Counted from the stretch's first letter, positions 28,312-37,179 are shown. The stretch is 64,000 nt of DNA from Streptomyces sp. NBC_01235 (GCF_035989285.1 NZ_CP108513.1:992001-1056000), one strand, 5' to 3'. Notes: generated by a model from the letters alone, not told the origin. A program made the numbers and translations.

Positions 28312-28590
28312 ACCCTGGACCCGTTCACGTACCAGATATGGGTGGGCAGCCCGGACGGTCGGCACGACATGGTGCTCACTCAGGACACGGACGTGCCCAG
28401 CGAGCAGGTGGTGCGGACATCCGGCACGTGCTGCGCACGCAGGTCCGGGAGCACCCGGAGATCGCCCTGGTGGAATTCTTCGTCGCGCCCGCCTGGCTGC
28501 GCCTCGAGGTGGATGCCTGGGGGCTGCGAGCCGCTGACGGACACCCTGTCGATCTCGTCCGGGTCCCCGCGGTCACCCCACTCCAGGACC
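28312..28590 (+). pseudogene. Frameshifted fragment resembling a VMAP-type conflict-system effector
   Basis: Two adjacent frames give a continuous match to the C-terminal module of vWA-MoxR-associated (VMAP) or peptidase-associated effector proteins: first DPFTYQIWVGSPDGRHDMVLTQDTDVPSEQVV, then, after a shift at about 28414, DIRHVLRTQVREHPEIALVEFFVAPAWLRLEVDAWGLRAADG. The pattern of strand, polar turn, and a VEFF-type strand followed by a WG motif supports this. It is my recognition, not a database match. It lies directly beside the signalling locus at 28.6-37.9 kb and may be a lost component. Confidence 0.4.
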
Positions 28591-28629
28591 ACCCCGGTGT
28601 CACGGCGTGCTCCGGCCGTTTTCGGCGCT

Positions 28630-29178
28630 TCACGCCGATACGTACACCGCGATCGAGATCAGGAGCAGACCCGAACCCGCCGCCATCAGGGAGTACTTCA
28701 CCAGCATCAGCTTCCACCAGACGATGCGGGACATCGCCACCAGCTGTCCGCTCAGCATCTCGAGGACATTGGCCTCCCGCAGTCCTGAGACGACCTGTGC
28801 GGGCGGCATCGCGCGGAGCGAACCGAAGTAGACGAAGTTCTGAGCGGGTGCCGCTTCTCCGGAGATCTGCCAGGTACGCGGGAGCAGTGCCGCGGTCGCC
28901 AGGAAGACGCCCAAGAGGACGAGGACCGTACCGGCGCCCATGAGGACGGTGCTCACCGCGGTCCCGGCGCCGCCGAGACCGTGCCCGGCCGTGATCAGGG
29001 CGATGGCCCCCGCCAGCACCGCGAGTTCCACGCTGAGCGCCGTCGACGCCTTCGCGTCCGCCCGGCCGGTCCAGTCCGTGATCGAGGCGTGGACCCGCCA
29101 TGCCGTCGTGACCGCGAGCGGCTCACTGATCTCGTTGGCCGGCGGCTGGTGGGCATCGGGACCGGCGGGTGCGCTCAT
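28630..29178 (-). CDS. Pycsar-effector-like three-helix membrane protein
   Basis: A 182-residue protein with an N-terminal polar segment (ITDWTGRADAKASTALSVE), two membrane helices (about 45-65 and 75-105), a cytoplasmic linker with FVYFGSLRAMP, a helical stretch (LREANVLEMLSGQLVAMSRIVWWKLMLVKYSL) and a C-terminal membrane helix. The RADAKAS helix, the YFG motif, and the A/I-rich helix before the last membrane segment match PycTM effectors of cyclic-pyrimidine (Pycsar) defence. The ATG at 29178 is chosen for the GAGGAG seven bases upstream. It is divergent from a CRP-type gene and 1.1 kb from a nucleotide-cyclase-like gene. A housekeeping role remains possible. Confidence 0.65.
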   Translation of the reverse strand: MSAPAGPDAHQPPANEISEPLAVTTAWRVHASITDWTGRADAKASTALSVELAVLAGAIALITAGHGLGGAGTAVSTVLMGAGTVLVLLGVFLATAALLPRTWQISGEAAPAQNFVYFGSLRAMPPAQVVSGLREANVLEMLSGQLVAMSRIVWWKLMLVKYSLMAAGSGLLLISIAVYVSA

Positions 29179-29390
29179 GAAGCGGCTCCTCATGTCAGGG
29201 CCGTCGGCGGCCGGGGAGGCGGGACACGGCGTCCTGCCGGCCGCCGTGCTCCCGCTCACGATTGTCGGGACGACGAACCGGCGGCTCTGGGTCAAACGCC
29301 TCACAACACGGAACTTTCGCCTCTACAGTGGTCGCCCCGGGCCTCAGCCACGGCCGAGCGCCCGACCGGAACGGGGGAGGGGGAGTTCCT

Positions 29391-30104
29391 GTGCGGGACG
29401 ATTTACGTTCGGCGCCGGAGCGCGGTTTGCGCTATATGCCTGCAATGCAGGTGTTCAGCTCGGAGCACCTGGCCCTGCTGTGCGACGCGGGCATGGTGGA
29501 GACCTGGCAGCACGACGACGTTCTCCTGCGTCAGGGAGAACGAGCCGATCGGGCGATCCTTTTGCGCAAGGGCGTCGTGAAGGTCGTGTCCGAGTCCGTG
29601 GGCGGCTACACGAGCCTGCTGGCCTTCAGAGGAGCCGGGGAGTTGGTGGGCGAACTCGCCTGCATCGACGGCGGCACACGCTCGGCCTCGGTGATCGCGA
29701 CCCAGCCCGGGCACGGGGTCGCGGTGCCTGGAAGCAGGTTCGCCGCGCTACTGCGCGCCAACGGCGACCTCGGCTTCGCCGTGCTCCGCAGCATCAGCGC
29801 ACGGCTGCGGCACGCCGACGTCCAGCGCGAGGCGCTGGGGGCCGAGCCCGCCGCGACACGAGTGGCACGACTGCTCGTCGAGATGGCCGACCGGTACGGC
29901 GCGGACGCATCGTCCTGGGCACCGACGGCCCGGTCGGTGCGCATCACCCAGCACGAGCTGGCGGGCGCGGTCGGCACGTCGCGGGAATCCGTCGTACGGA
30001 CGCTGCGCGAGCTGCAGTCCTGCGAACTGGTCGCCACCCGCAGAGGCGTCATCGTGGTCCTGGACCCCTCCGCGCTCGCCGCCTGGGAACCGGATCGCCC
30101 CTGA
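29391..30104 (+). CDS. CRP/FNR-family transcription regulator
   Basis: A 237-residue regulator with a cyclic-nucleotide-binding fold (about 25-140) and a winged-helix DNA-binding domain (about 165-230, ITQHELAGAVGTSRESVVRTLRELQ). The phosphate-binding cassette region reads GELVGELACIDGGTRSASV, keeping the glutamate and arginine that contact the cyclic nucleotide in CRP, so ligand binding is plausible. It starts at a GTG at 29391 after GGGGGAG. It is divergent from the Pycsar-effector-like gene and 147 bp upstream of the cyclase-like gene, so it may read the nucleotide made by that enzyme. Confidence 0.87.
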   Translation: MRDDLRSAPERGLRYMPAMQVFSSEHLALLCDAGMVETWQHDDVLLRQGERADRAILLRKGVVKVVSESVGGYTSLLAFRGAGELVGELACIDGGTRSASVIATQPGHGVAVPGSRFAALLRANGDLGFAVLRSISARLRHADVQREALGAEPAATRVARLLVEMADRYGADASSWAPTARSVRITQHELAGAVGTSRESVVRTLRELQSCELVATRRGVIVVLDPSALAAWEPDRP

Positions 30105-30251
30105 CCGACGCCGACTTCTCTCCAGTGCGTCATTTGATGCGGAAGAGCAGACAGGACGTCGGCTTACTTGGAGTGCGGCGGTCGTCGGAACACAAACGGG
30201 GGAATCCCGGCGGCCGCCGTCCCACGCATACGAAGGAAAGGTGCGTCCTGC

Positions 30252-31133
30252 ATGGACGACAAACCACGCTATTACCTCATCGTGGTCCTCGACATAGAGC
30301 GATTCGGCCGCCGCACGGACCCCATGCAGCACTGGCTGAGGGAACAGCTGTACGCCATCGTGAAGAAGGCGCTGGAGCAGGCGGGGATCGGCTCCGACGA
30401 CGTCGAGGCCACGTGCGACCGGGGGGACGGCTGCTTCCTCCTGTTGCGGCCGTTCGTCTCCAAACTCGACGTGACGACCCGGTTCCTGGACGCCTTGCAG
30501 ACCGGTCTGCGCGGTCACGCCCAGCGCGGTAACGAGGAGACCGCGCTGCGGGTGCGCGTCGCGCTGCACGCCGGCGAGGTGTCCCAGGACAGGCGCGGCT
30601 GGGTGGGCGAAGCGCTCAACACCGGTTGTCGGCTCGTCGACCTGGACGCGCTGCGGACCACCCTCGCCGCCGCCTCCCGTTCCGGCCTCGCCCTGGCCGT
30701 GTCCCCGGACTGGCACGCCGCGGTGGTCCGCCACGACTACCCCGAGCTTCCGACGTCCGGTTTCCGCGAAGTGCCGTTCGTGGCCAAGGAGATCACCTCG
30801 CACGCCTGGCTGCGCGTCCCCGGCTACGACGAACCCCCGGGGCTCACCGCTTCGGCCCCGGCGTCCGGGCGCCCGACGCCGTCCGTGCCCCGTCCCGCCG
30901 CGGACACCCATGCCACGGACACGCCGGCCGCGAACTCCCCGGCCACCATCGCGACTCCGGGCTCCGCGGCTCCGGACGACGTGACTGCGAACCCCCCGGC
31001 AGGCGGCAACCACGGCCCCTTCGCGGGCGCGGTCTTCCACAACCCGGGCCGGGTGTACGGCGGGAACCACTACGAAGGCGTCACACAGGACGAGGCGCAC
31101 ACCGACTCCGCCCGAAACCGGGACGGCGCATGA
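30252..31133 (+). CDS. Class III nucleotide-cyclase-like protein
   Basis: A 293-residue protein whose first 200 residues have a nucleotidyl-cyclase fold. The metal aspartates are seen at D14 (VVLDIERFG) and D59 (DRGDGCFLLL), and the transition-state pair at N123 and R127 (ALNTGCRLVD), with RVALHAGEV before it; all four key positions of class III cyclases are present. A disordered, proline/threonine-rich tail follows and ends with GRVYGGNHYEG (near 267-277), a motif repeated in the next protein. The product could be a cyclic purine or pyrimidine. The stop overlaps the next start as ATGA, so it is the first gene of the operon. Confidence 0.7.
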   Translation: MDDKPRYYLIVVLDIERFGRRTDPMQHWLREQLYAIVKKALEQAGIGSDDVEATCDRGDGCFLLLRPFVSKLDVTTRFLDALQTGLRGHAQRGNEETALRVRVALHAGEVSQDRRGWVGEALNTGCRLVDLDALRTTLAAASRSGLALAVSPDWHAAVVRHDYPELPTSGFREVPFVAKEITSHAWLRVPGYDEPPGLTASAPASGRPTPSVPRPAADTHATDTPAANSPATIATPGSAAPDDVTANPPAGGNHGPFAGAVFHNPGRVYGGNHYEGVTQDEAHTDSARNRDGA

Positions 31134-33346
31134 GGGAGGAATTCGCGCAGAGCCCCGCCCAGAACGGCCCCCCGGAGAACACCTCGCCCGGCCGGGAGGG
31201 CGAGGTCCCGTCCCCGGTGTCCACCGGCCCGGCAGAAACCACGGAACTGGGCGTCGACGACATCCGGCGCGCCCTGTCGGCACGCGCGGCCCAGCCCGGC
31301 TCGACGGACGAACGCCTCGACACGGAACGGGACGCCCGTTCCTACCTCTCGCGCTTCGCGCAGTCGCGGATCGCCGGTGAACGGGTGTACGGCGGGGATC
31401 ACATCGAAGTGGTCCTCGGCCAGGGCCGCCGCTCCGTCCGTGCCTACCAGCTGTCGGCCCAGGACATCGACCTCGTCTCGTCCGCGTTCCTGCCCCCGGC
31501 CTCCTACGACGCCCTCCTGCGCGACAGCGAGCCGTTCCGCGTGGTGCTGCTCAGCGGTGCCCCGGGCCACGGAAAGTACGCCGCAGCGCAACGGCTGCTG
31601 CTGGACCGCGGACACGCCACGTTGCAGTGTCTGGAGCCGGACGCCGACCTGGCACGACTCGACGAGACGTCGCTGCGTCCCGGCCACGGTTACCTGCTCC
31701 AGGAACTCAGCTCCGGGGGAACGTCCTCTCCACTGACCGGCTTCGAACTCCACCGCCTCAACTCGGTGATGCTCGCCCGGGACTGCCGCCTGGTCATCAC
31801 CCTGCGCGACGGCATGCGAACGGCGGATCCCGAAATCGACAAGCAGACCTTCCCGGTGAACGGGCCGCCCGCGCCGTGGGACGTCTTCGAGAGGCACCTG
31901 CGCTGGTGGCTCGGCCCGCAGCGGACGAGACGGGCGCAGGAACTGCTCCGTGCGCCGGAGACGGCCGCGCTGTTCACCGAGCCGCAGTCGGTCGGCACGT
32001 CGCTCGCGGGTGCGGCCGAGAACGCCCGTCTGCTCTCCGAGTCGTCGGCCGCACCGGCGGACGCGGTGCGCCGGGTCAGGGAACACGTCTCGGTCCGCGA
32101 CACCCTGGAGTTCGAGAAGTGGTTCAACGGCCTGGAGGACCTCTCCACCCAGTGCGTGGCCGTCGCCACGGCGGTCTTCGGCGGAGAGGCCTACGAGACG
32201 GTGTCCGCGCTCGCCACCTCGCTCGGCCGACGGCTCGAGCCGCCGCCCACCGCCGAACACCCCGAACGTCCCCGCAACGAGGCGGTCACCGCGACCCGCG
32301 CGACGAGGCTGCGTCGGCTCAACGCCTCGCTCGTCGGCGCACAGGTCGCGTCCCGGCACGGCGGCGCCCCCGCGAAGGTCGTGCGCTTCGACGACTCCCG
32401 GACGGCGAGCCGTGTCCTGCAGAACGTGTGGGAGGAGTACGACGTCCTGCGCCACCAGCTACCGGGCTGGCTGAAGGACTGCGCGGGCCATGAACTGGCC
32501 ACCGTCCGGACCAGGGCGGCGGTCGCCGTCGGGTTTCTGGCCGAGCTGTCCTTCGACAGTCTGCGCACGGGTGTCCTGCAGCCCTGGGCCAGGAGCCCCG
32601 CGCGAGCGCTGCGCGAGGCCGCCGCGACAGCCCTGGTCATCGCCGCCGAGAATCCCGAACTCGTCGCCCCGGTACGGGACTTGATCCATGCGTGGGCAGG
32701 CGGTGACGCGGCTCTGCAGGCCACGGCGGCGCGCGCCTGGACCGCCCTTGGGCGCCCCGACGCAGACAACGGCGGAGAGGCGGTCGCACTCCTCGACACG
32801 CTCGCCGCCACCGACAGCGCGGAGATCATCGAGGCGATCTGTCTGGGGGTCACCGAGTCGCTCGCCGCGACGGACGGCCATCAGGTACGCGACGCCCTCC
32901 ACCTGCTCCGGCACTGGATCTCCCAGCGTCACGCGCAGCGCCGGACCGTCGGGGAGCTGTCCTTCCTCTTCGCAGCGGCCGACCTCCTGGAGGACGTGGC
33001 GGCCACCGGCGGCGGTGCGCACCGCCGGTGGCCCAAGCTGCTGGCGCTGGCCACCCGCGACCCCGTGCGCCAGCGGGACATAGCGCTGCTCTGGGACGCG
33101 GTGCTCCAGTCCCCCGAGACCTACGAGGCGGCCACCCTGGTCCTCACGGAATGGGCCCGCATGGTGGACGCGGACCCGTCGGGCCGCCGCGCGCTGGCCC
33201 GACTGCTGCACGCGGCGACACCGACCGACCGCAGCAGGCGCTTCCTCCTGCGCCATGTCTCCACCTGGAGCGCACCCGACAGCCGTGCCGCCCGCAGCGC
33301 CGCGCAGATCCTGAGCCACTTCGACAGCAAAGGCGCCACACCATGA
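31130..33346 (+). CDS. P-loop NTPase-like protein with HEAT-type repeats
   Basis: A 738-residue protein. Residues 1-60 are disordered; 70-100 contain ERVYGGDHIEVVLGQGRR, echoing the tail of the cyclase-like protein; about 138-300 form a P-loop region with GAPGHGKY (K149, Y150), in which the serine/threonine after the lysine is replaced by tyrosine, and VMLARDCRLVITLRDG as a Walker-B-like strand. From about 440 to the end the helical repeats (RTRAAVAVGFLAEL, LREAAATALVIAAENPEL, ALQATAARAWTAL) look like HEAT/ARM repeats. It resembles a STAND-type sensor that may have lost normal ATP hydrolysis. Both ends overlap neighbours by ATGA. Confidence 0.7.
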   Translation: MREEFAQSPAQNGPPENTSPGREGEVPSPVSTGPAETTELGVDDIRRALSARAAQPGSTDERLDTERDARSYLSRFAQSRIAGERVYGGDHIEVVLGQGRRSVRAYQLSAQDIDLVSSAFLPPASYDALLRDSEPFRVVLLSGAPGHGKYAAAQRLLLDRGHATLQCLEPDADLARLDETSLRPGHGYLLQELSSGGTSSPLTGFELHRLNSVMLARDCRLVITLRDGMRTADPEIDKQTFPVNGPPAPWDVFERHLRWWLGPQRTRRAQELLRAPETAALFTEPQSVGTSLAGAAENARLLSESSAAPADAVRRVREHVSVRDTLEFEKWFNGLEDLSTQCVAVATAVFGGEAYETVSALATSLGRRLEPPPTAEHPERPRNEAVTATRATRLRRLNASLVGAQVASRHGGAPAKVVRFDDSRTASRVLQNVWEEYDVLRHQLPGWLKDCAGHELATVRTRAAVAVGFLAELSFDSLRTGVLQPWARSPARALREAAATALVIAAENPELVAPVRDLIHAWAGGDAALQATAARAWTALGRPDADNGGEAVALLDTLAATDSAEIIEAICLGVTESLAATDGHQVRDALHLLRHWISQRHAQRRTVGELSFLFAAADLLEDVAATGGGAHRRWPKLLALATRDPVRQRDIALLWDAVLQSPETYEAATLVLTEWARMVDADPSGRRALARLLHAATPTDRSRRFLLRHVSTWSAPDSRAARSAAQILSHFDSKGATP

Positions 33347-34461
33347 CCATGTCCGATCCCGAGCAGCTGATCGCGGGTCCGTGGCCCGCCGGTCCGGTGA
33401 ACCGAGGAGAGATACCGCGGCCGGGGACGGCCCTCGTGTTCTCACTCGACACCGGCGAACCCGTCGTACTCGACCGCAGGCCGTCCTTCCTCGAATCGAC
33501 GCGGTTCCACTACCGCTACGAGGTGGACATCACCGACCACCACACCAACTGGCAGGACCCCCTGCCCAGCCGGACCAAGGGATTCGCCTTCCACGCCGAG
33601 ATCAGCACGGCCTGGCGGGTCAGCTCCCCAGACGTGGTGGTGAAACGCCGTCTCACCACCCTGGCTACGGCCGAGGCACTCGTGCGGGGCGCGCTCAACG
33701 ACCTGCTCCGCCCTCACACACGCGGGTTCGACATCGAGGACGTCGCCCGCGCGGAGGACTCGGCCAACCGCTCCCTCCGCAGCCGTGAACACACCTTCGA
33801 CTCCGGACTGACGGTCTTCGCCTGCGCGGTCCGGCTCGGTCTGGACGAGACCGCCGAACGCCACCTGCGCCAGCAGCGCGATCTGGCCTGGCAGCGGGAA
33901 CAGGCAACGCTCACCCACCAGGTCAATCGGGTCCAGACCGAGGGCGAACAAGAGCTGACCTCGCTGGTGGAGGAGCACGAGGCACGGCGCGTACGGGAGC
34001 GGACCGCCGCGCTGCGGGCCGCCCAGCGGGGCGAGGGAGGGCTCCTGATGCACCTCGTCGCCCAGGATCCCAGCCAGTTGCGCAGCATCCTCCAGGAAAT
34101 CGCCGCCAGACAGGACATGGCACTGGAGCGGAAGCAGGCACTCCTGCGGGACCTCAAGGGCGATCTGCATCCGGCCGAGTACGCCGAGTGGGTCCAACGG
34201 TTCATGGGCGAGCCGCTCCCCTACGCCGGCCCCGCGCTGGGCGGTGAGACGCCCTCGCCCCTCCCCCGGTCCCACACCCCCGCGCCGACGGGAACGCGGG
34301 ACGGCGCAACCGGTACGTCCCGGCCGGAGCCCGCCACGGGCACCGGCGGTCCGCGGCCGGACGAACCGGGAAGCGGAGTCGTCGGCTGGAGAGCGGTCGG
34401 CAGGCGAGGTCCCACCCCCCGCGGTGACCGGAACCGGAGCGAGGAGGACGACAAGGGATGA
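33343..34461 (+). CDS. SPFH/Band 7-like soluble protein with coiled coil
   Basis: A 372-residue protein. About 35-180 resembles an SPFH domain (FHYRYEVDITDHHTNWQDPL, KGFAFHAEISTAWRVSSPD, HTFDSGLTVFACAVRLGLD), and 175-290 is a charged coiled coil (HLRQQRDLAWQREQAT, EARRVRERTAALRAAQ). The last 80 residues are disordered and rich in Pro, Gly and Arg. There is no membrane helix, unlike the slipin at 22.8 kb. SPFH proteins assemble into ring or cage scaffolds and accompany several bacterial defence and Ter-type systems. Translation is coupled to both neighbours by ATGA overlaps. Confidence 0.65.
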   Translation: MTMSDPEQLIAGPWPAGPVNRGEIPRPGTALVFSLDTGEPVVLDRRPSFLESTRFHYRYEVDITDHHTNWQDPLPSRTKGFAFHAEISTAWRVSSPDVVVKRRLTTLATAEALVRGALNDLLRPHTRGFDIEDVARAEDSANRSLRSREHTFDSGLTVFACAVRLGLDETAERHLRQQRDLAWQREQATLTHQVNRVQTEGEQELTSLVEEHEARRVRERTAALRAAQRGEGGLLMHLVAQDPSQLRSILQEIAARQDMALERKQALLRDLKGDLHPAEYAEWVQRFMGEPLPYAGPALGGETPSPLPRSHTPAPTGTRDGATGTSRPEPATGTGGPRPDEPGSGVVGWRAVGRRGPTPRGDRNRSEEDDKG

Positions 34462-35972
34462 ACCAGGATCCTCCCGGTCACGACCACAGCCACGAGCAGG
34501 GATACGCATACCCCTTCGACCACGACCGCGCCAGGCCTGCGGACCCGAAGCCCGGCAGGCGCAGGCCCGCCAGGCACAAACCCGGCAGGTTGCCGGGCCG
34601 CGCACCGGGCGGACGGGCGCCCGGCGACCACGGCGCCACGTCCGCAGGACGTTGGCGTCCCGCCGGTGTCATGGGCTGGAGCCTGGCACTGGTGCTGGCC
34701 ACTCTGGGAGGTTTCATGGCAGGGCCCTACGGCGCGACGGCGGGGTTGGTCGTGGGAGCGGTCGCCGGCTTCCTCGTGGGAGAGGCGGTCATGGCGGTCA
34801 CCTCGCGAAAGCAGGAGGAGCAGACGACGGCGGAAGGCGTCGCCGGCGGTCTGCCGCAGGGCACCGGCCCCTTCGCAGCCCCCTCGCCCCCTTCCCCGGC
34901 CTCGCGGAACAGCGCGCCTGTCCCGGCCGGGTGGGACAGCATGCCCACCCCAGCCGGGTGGCAGAACACCTCTCCGCCTGCGGACGAGCGTCCGCCCACG
35001 GCCGGTCCCGTCGGCGGTGAAGAACGGGCCACGGCAGCGCGGCCTGCGGCGGAGGTGGCGGTCCCGGCCGGAAAGAAGCACATCCCTGCCGGGGCGGCTC
35101 GGTCCTGCCCGTCTCCCCCGGTGATGTATCAGCCGTCCCGCCTCGCCGAGTTGCCCTGGCGGCTGCCGCATCAGCCGGCGCCGCCGGGCATGGCTGCCGA
35201 CTCCGCGCGGGTGGGCGATCTGGAGGTCCGCGCCGCCTCGGTGGTGGGACCCGGGCATCGGATCGACGAGACCCACGCCGGCCCCCGGCAGGACTTCTAC
35301 CGAGTGGGCCGGGACGCCTCCGCACGGCATCTGGTCGTCGCGGTCGCGGACGGCATGTCCGACAGCAGCCACTCCGACACCGCGGCCGCCGTTGCCACCC
35401 TGTCCCTGGTCAACTCCCTGCGGCGCCAGCTCGACGAGGGCGTACCGCTGTCCCGTCTCGATCACAGGACCGCGTTTCTGGAGGCGGCGCAACAGGTCCA
35501 CGCCATCGCCCGGCAGCGCCAGTGGTCCGCCGACAGCGTGCGCACCGTCGCCGTGGCGGCCGTCGTCCCCACCGGCGCGGCGCCGACCGGCGACCGCGAC
35601 ATCTGGATCGCCGGACTCGGCGACACCAGCGCCTGGGTGCGCGAGCCTCACCGCTGGGCCCAGCTGATGGGCGAAAAGGAACAGGGGCCCGACGCCGGAC
35701 GGCTCCGCACGTTTCTGCCGCACACTCCCGAGGCCGTCGAACGCCGTCTCGTCCCGCTCGGTCGCGGCCAGGCGCTGGTCCTGACCACCGACGGGGTGGG
35801 GGACGCCCTCGTAGAACTGCCGCAGGCGCACGACTGGTTCCACTGCCACTGGGCCACCCCGGTCACCGCGTTGGACCTGCTGCTGCACATCAGTTACGAC
35901 TCTCACCAGCGAAACGACGACCGGACCGCCGTCGTCGTCTGGACCCCGCCCGCGGACGGAGGACGCCGATGA
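34458..35972 (+). CDS. Membrane-anchored PP2C-family protein phosphatase
   Basis: A 504-residue protein: a basic disordered N terminus, two membrane helices (about 70-90 and 95-115), a long disordered linker (120-240), and a PP2C domain (255-500). Metal-binding PP2C motifs are visible as RQDFYRV, AVADGMSDSS (D298), GLGDTSAWV, LTTDGVGDAL and NDDRTAVVV. It should remove phosphate from serine/threonine residues, most simply those added by the next gene's product. ATGA overlaps link it to both neighbours. Together with the following kinase and vWA genes it makes a TerY-P-type triad. Confidence 0.88.
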   Translation: MNQDPPGHDHSHEQGYAYPFDHDRARPADPKPGRRRPARHKPGRLPGRAPGGRAPGDHGATSAGRWRPAGVMGWSLALVLATLGGFMAGPYGATAGLVVGAVAGFLVGEAVMAVTSRKQEEQTTAEGVAGGLPQGTGPFAAPSPPSPASRNSAPVPAGWDSMPTPAGWQNTSPPADERPPTAGPVGGEERATAARPAAEVAVPAGKKHIPAGAARSCPSPPVMYQPSRLAELPWRLPHQPAPPGMAADSARVGDLEVRAASVVGPGHRIDETHAGPRQDFYRVGRDASARHLVVAVADGMSDSSHSDTAAAVATLSLVNSLRRQLDEGVPLSRLDHRTAFLEAAQQVHAIARQRQWSADSVRTVAVAAVVPTGAAPTGDRDIWIAGLGDTSAWVREPHRWAQLMGEKEQGPDAGRLRTFLPHTPEAVERRLVPLGRGQALVLTTDGVGDALVELPQAHDWFHCHWATPVTALDLLLHISYDSHQRNDDRTAVVVWTPPADGGRR

Positions 35973-37129
35973 GGACCTGGTCGGACAGCCCCTTCCCGGA
36001 CGACATCCCGTTGACCTCGGTCAAGCTCGCCGGAGACAACCTGGGCGGAGGCGGCCAGGCGCATGCGGTGGAACGTCTTTCGGACCATCCGGGTTGGGTC
36101 GCCAAGTTGTACAAGTCGCCCATGGACCGGCTGGAGGCGGTCACGCTGGGCCGCCTCATCGAGCTGCCCCACTCGATGACTGAGGCGGACCTGGGGGCGC
36201 TGGACCGCAGCGCGGCCTGGCCGGTCTCGCGCATCACGGACGGAGACCGGACGGTCGGTGTCGTCATGGCCGAGGCACCGTCACGTTTCTATGTGCCGTT
36301 CAACCTCCGCGGCGGACGTCGCAGCGAGCCGCGGGAGCTGCAACTCGACCATCTGGTGAAGGACTCGGCCTACCTCACGAACATGGGCGTACGCCCGCCC
36401 ACGCGTCAGCGCAGGCTCGAGATCGCCTGCCGCTTCCTGGAGTTGGGCGCCGTCCTGGAGAGGCACGACGTCGTCTACGGCGACTGGTCCTACCGCAACG
36501 CGCTGTGGGACCCGGACAGTGACTCGGTGTACCTGCTCGACATGGACTCCTGCGGCATGGGCACCCGGCCGTGGATAGCGTCGCCCGACTGGACCGATCC
36601 GGCGTTCCCACAAGGCACCGCGCTGACCGTCCCGACCGACCGGTACCGGATGGCTCTGCTCACCCTGCGATGCATCACCGGGACGCGGGGCGAACCGCTG
36701 GAGAGTCTGAGCAGGCTGGAGCGCGACTGGCCGACGGGCGACACCTTCCCCGACTTGCTCCGGCAGGCACTCGGCCGCGGGGATCTCCGGCACCGTCCCC
36801 GGACGTCGACCCTTCTGAAGGCGTTGCAGAGTCCGGGTGGCAACGGGCCCCAGGCTGATGTAGCGCCGGGCAGCAACGTCACCGGCTTCCGCCCGGTACG
36901 CCACCGCACCGCCCCGAAGGCCGCGGGCGGGACGGCCCGTACGGCCGATCCGCACACCACAGGGCCGGCGCCGCAACCGGCCTCCGCCTCCGCCTCCGCC
37001 TCCGCCTCCGCCTCCAGGCCACAACCTCGCCAGTCACCGGCGCGCGACTTCAAAGGCCTGCTCATCGGCATGAGCGTCGCCTTGGCCGTCCTCACGTTCC
37101 TCGTCGTCTTTTTCGCCCTGTGGGCGTGA
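35969..37129 (+). CDS. Tail-anchored kinase-like protein (TerY-P triad type)
   Basis: A 386-residue protein with a divergent protein-kinase fold: glycine loop GDNLGGGGQAH, catalytic lysine K46 in WVAKLYK, catalytic loop VYGDWSYRN (D172, N177; the usual His-Arg before the Asp is replaced by Tyr-Gly), and metal-binding LLDMDSCG in place of DFG. A long disordered linker includes an SA dipeptide repeat; the last 25 residues form one membrane helix (LLIGMSVALAVLTFLVVFFALWA), anchoring it at the membrane with the kinase inside. This family accompanies PP2C and vWA genes in tellurite-type and related stress systems. Confidence 0.82.
   Translation: MRTWSDSPFPDDIPLTSVKLAGDNLGGGGQAHAVERLSDHPGWVAKLYKSPMDRLEAVTLGRLIELPHSMTEADLGALDRSAAWPVSRITDGDRTVGVVMAEAPSRFYVPFNLRGGRRSEPRELQLDHLVKDSAYLTNMGVRPPTRQRRLEIACRFLELGAVLERHDVVYGDWSYRNALWDPDSDSVYLLDMDSCGMGTRPWIASPDWTDPAFPQGTALTVPTDRYRMALLTLRCITGTRGEPLESLSRLERDWPTGDTFPDLLRQALGRGDLRHRPRTSTLLKALQSPGGNGPQADVAPGSNVTGFRPVRHRTAPKAAGGTARTADPHTTGPAPQPASASASASASASRPQPRQSPARDFKGLLIGMSVALAVLTFLVVFFALWA
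36980..37015 (+). repeat. Six-copy GCCTCC microsatellite in the kinase gene
   Basis: Six perfect copies of GCCTCC encode an alternating Ala-Ser run in the linker before the membrane anchor. Slippage would change the linker length in two-residue steps without frameshift. Confidence 0.9.
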
Positions 37130-37179
37130 CCTGTCCCACACCCGTGTCCCGTCACCGGGCAACCCGAAAAAGGATCACC

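Noticed and set aside
36980..37015. GCCTCC repeat considered as a CRISPR or regulatory repeat
   Set aside because: Unit is 6 bp, without spacers, in frame inside a coding region; a microsatellite encoding Ala-Ser.
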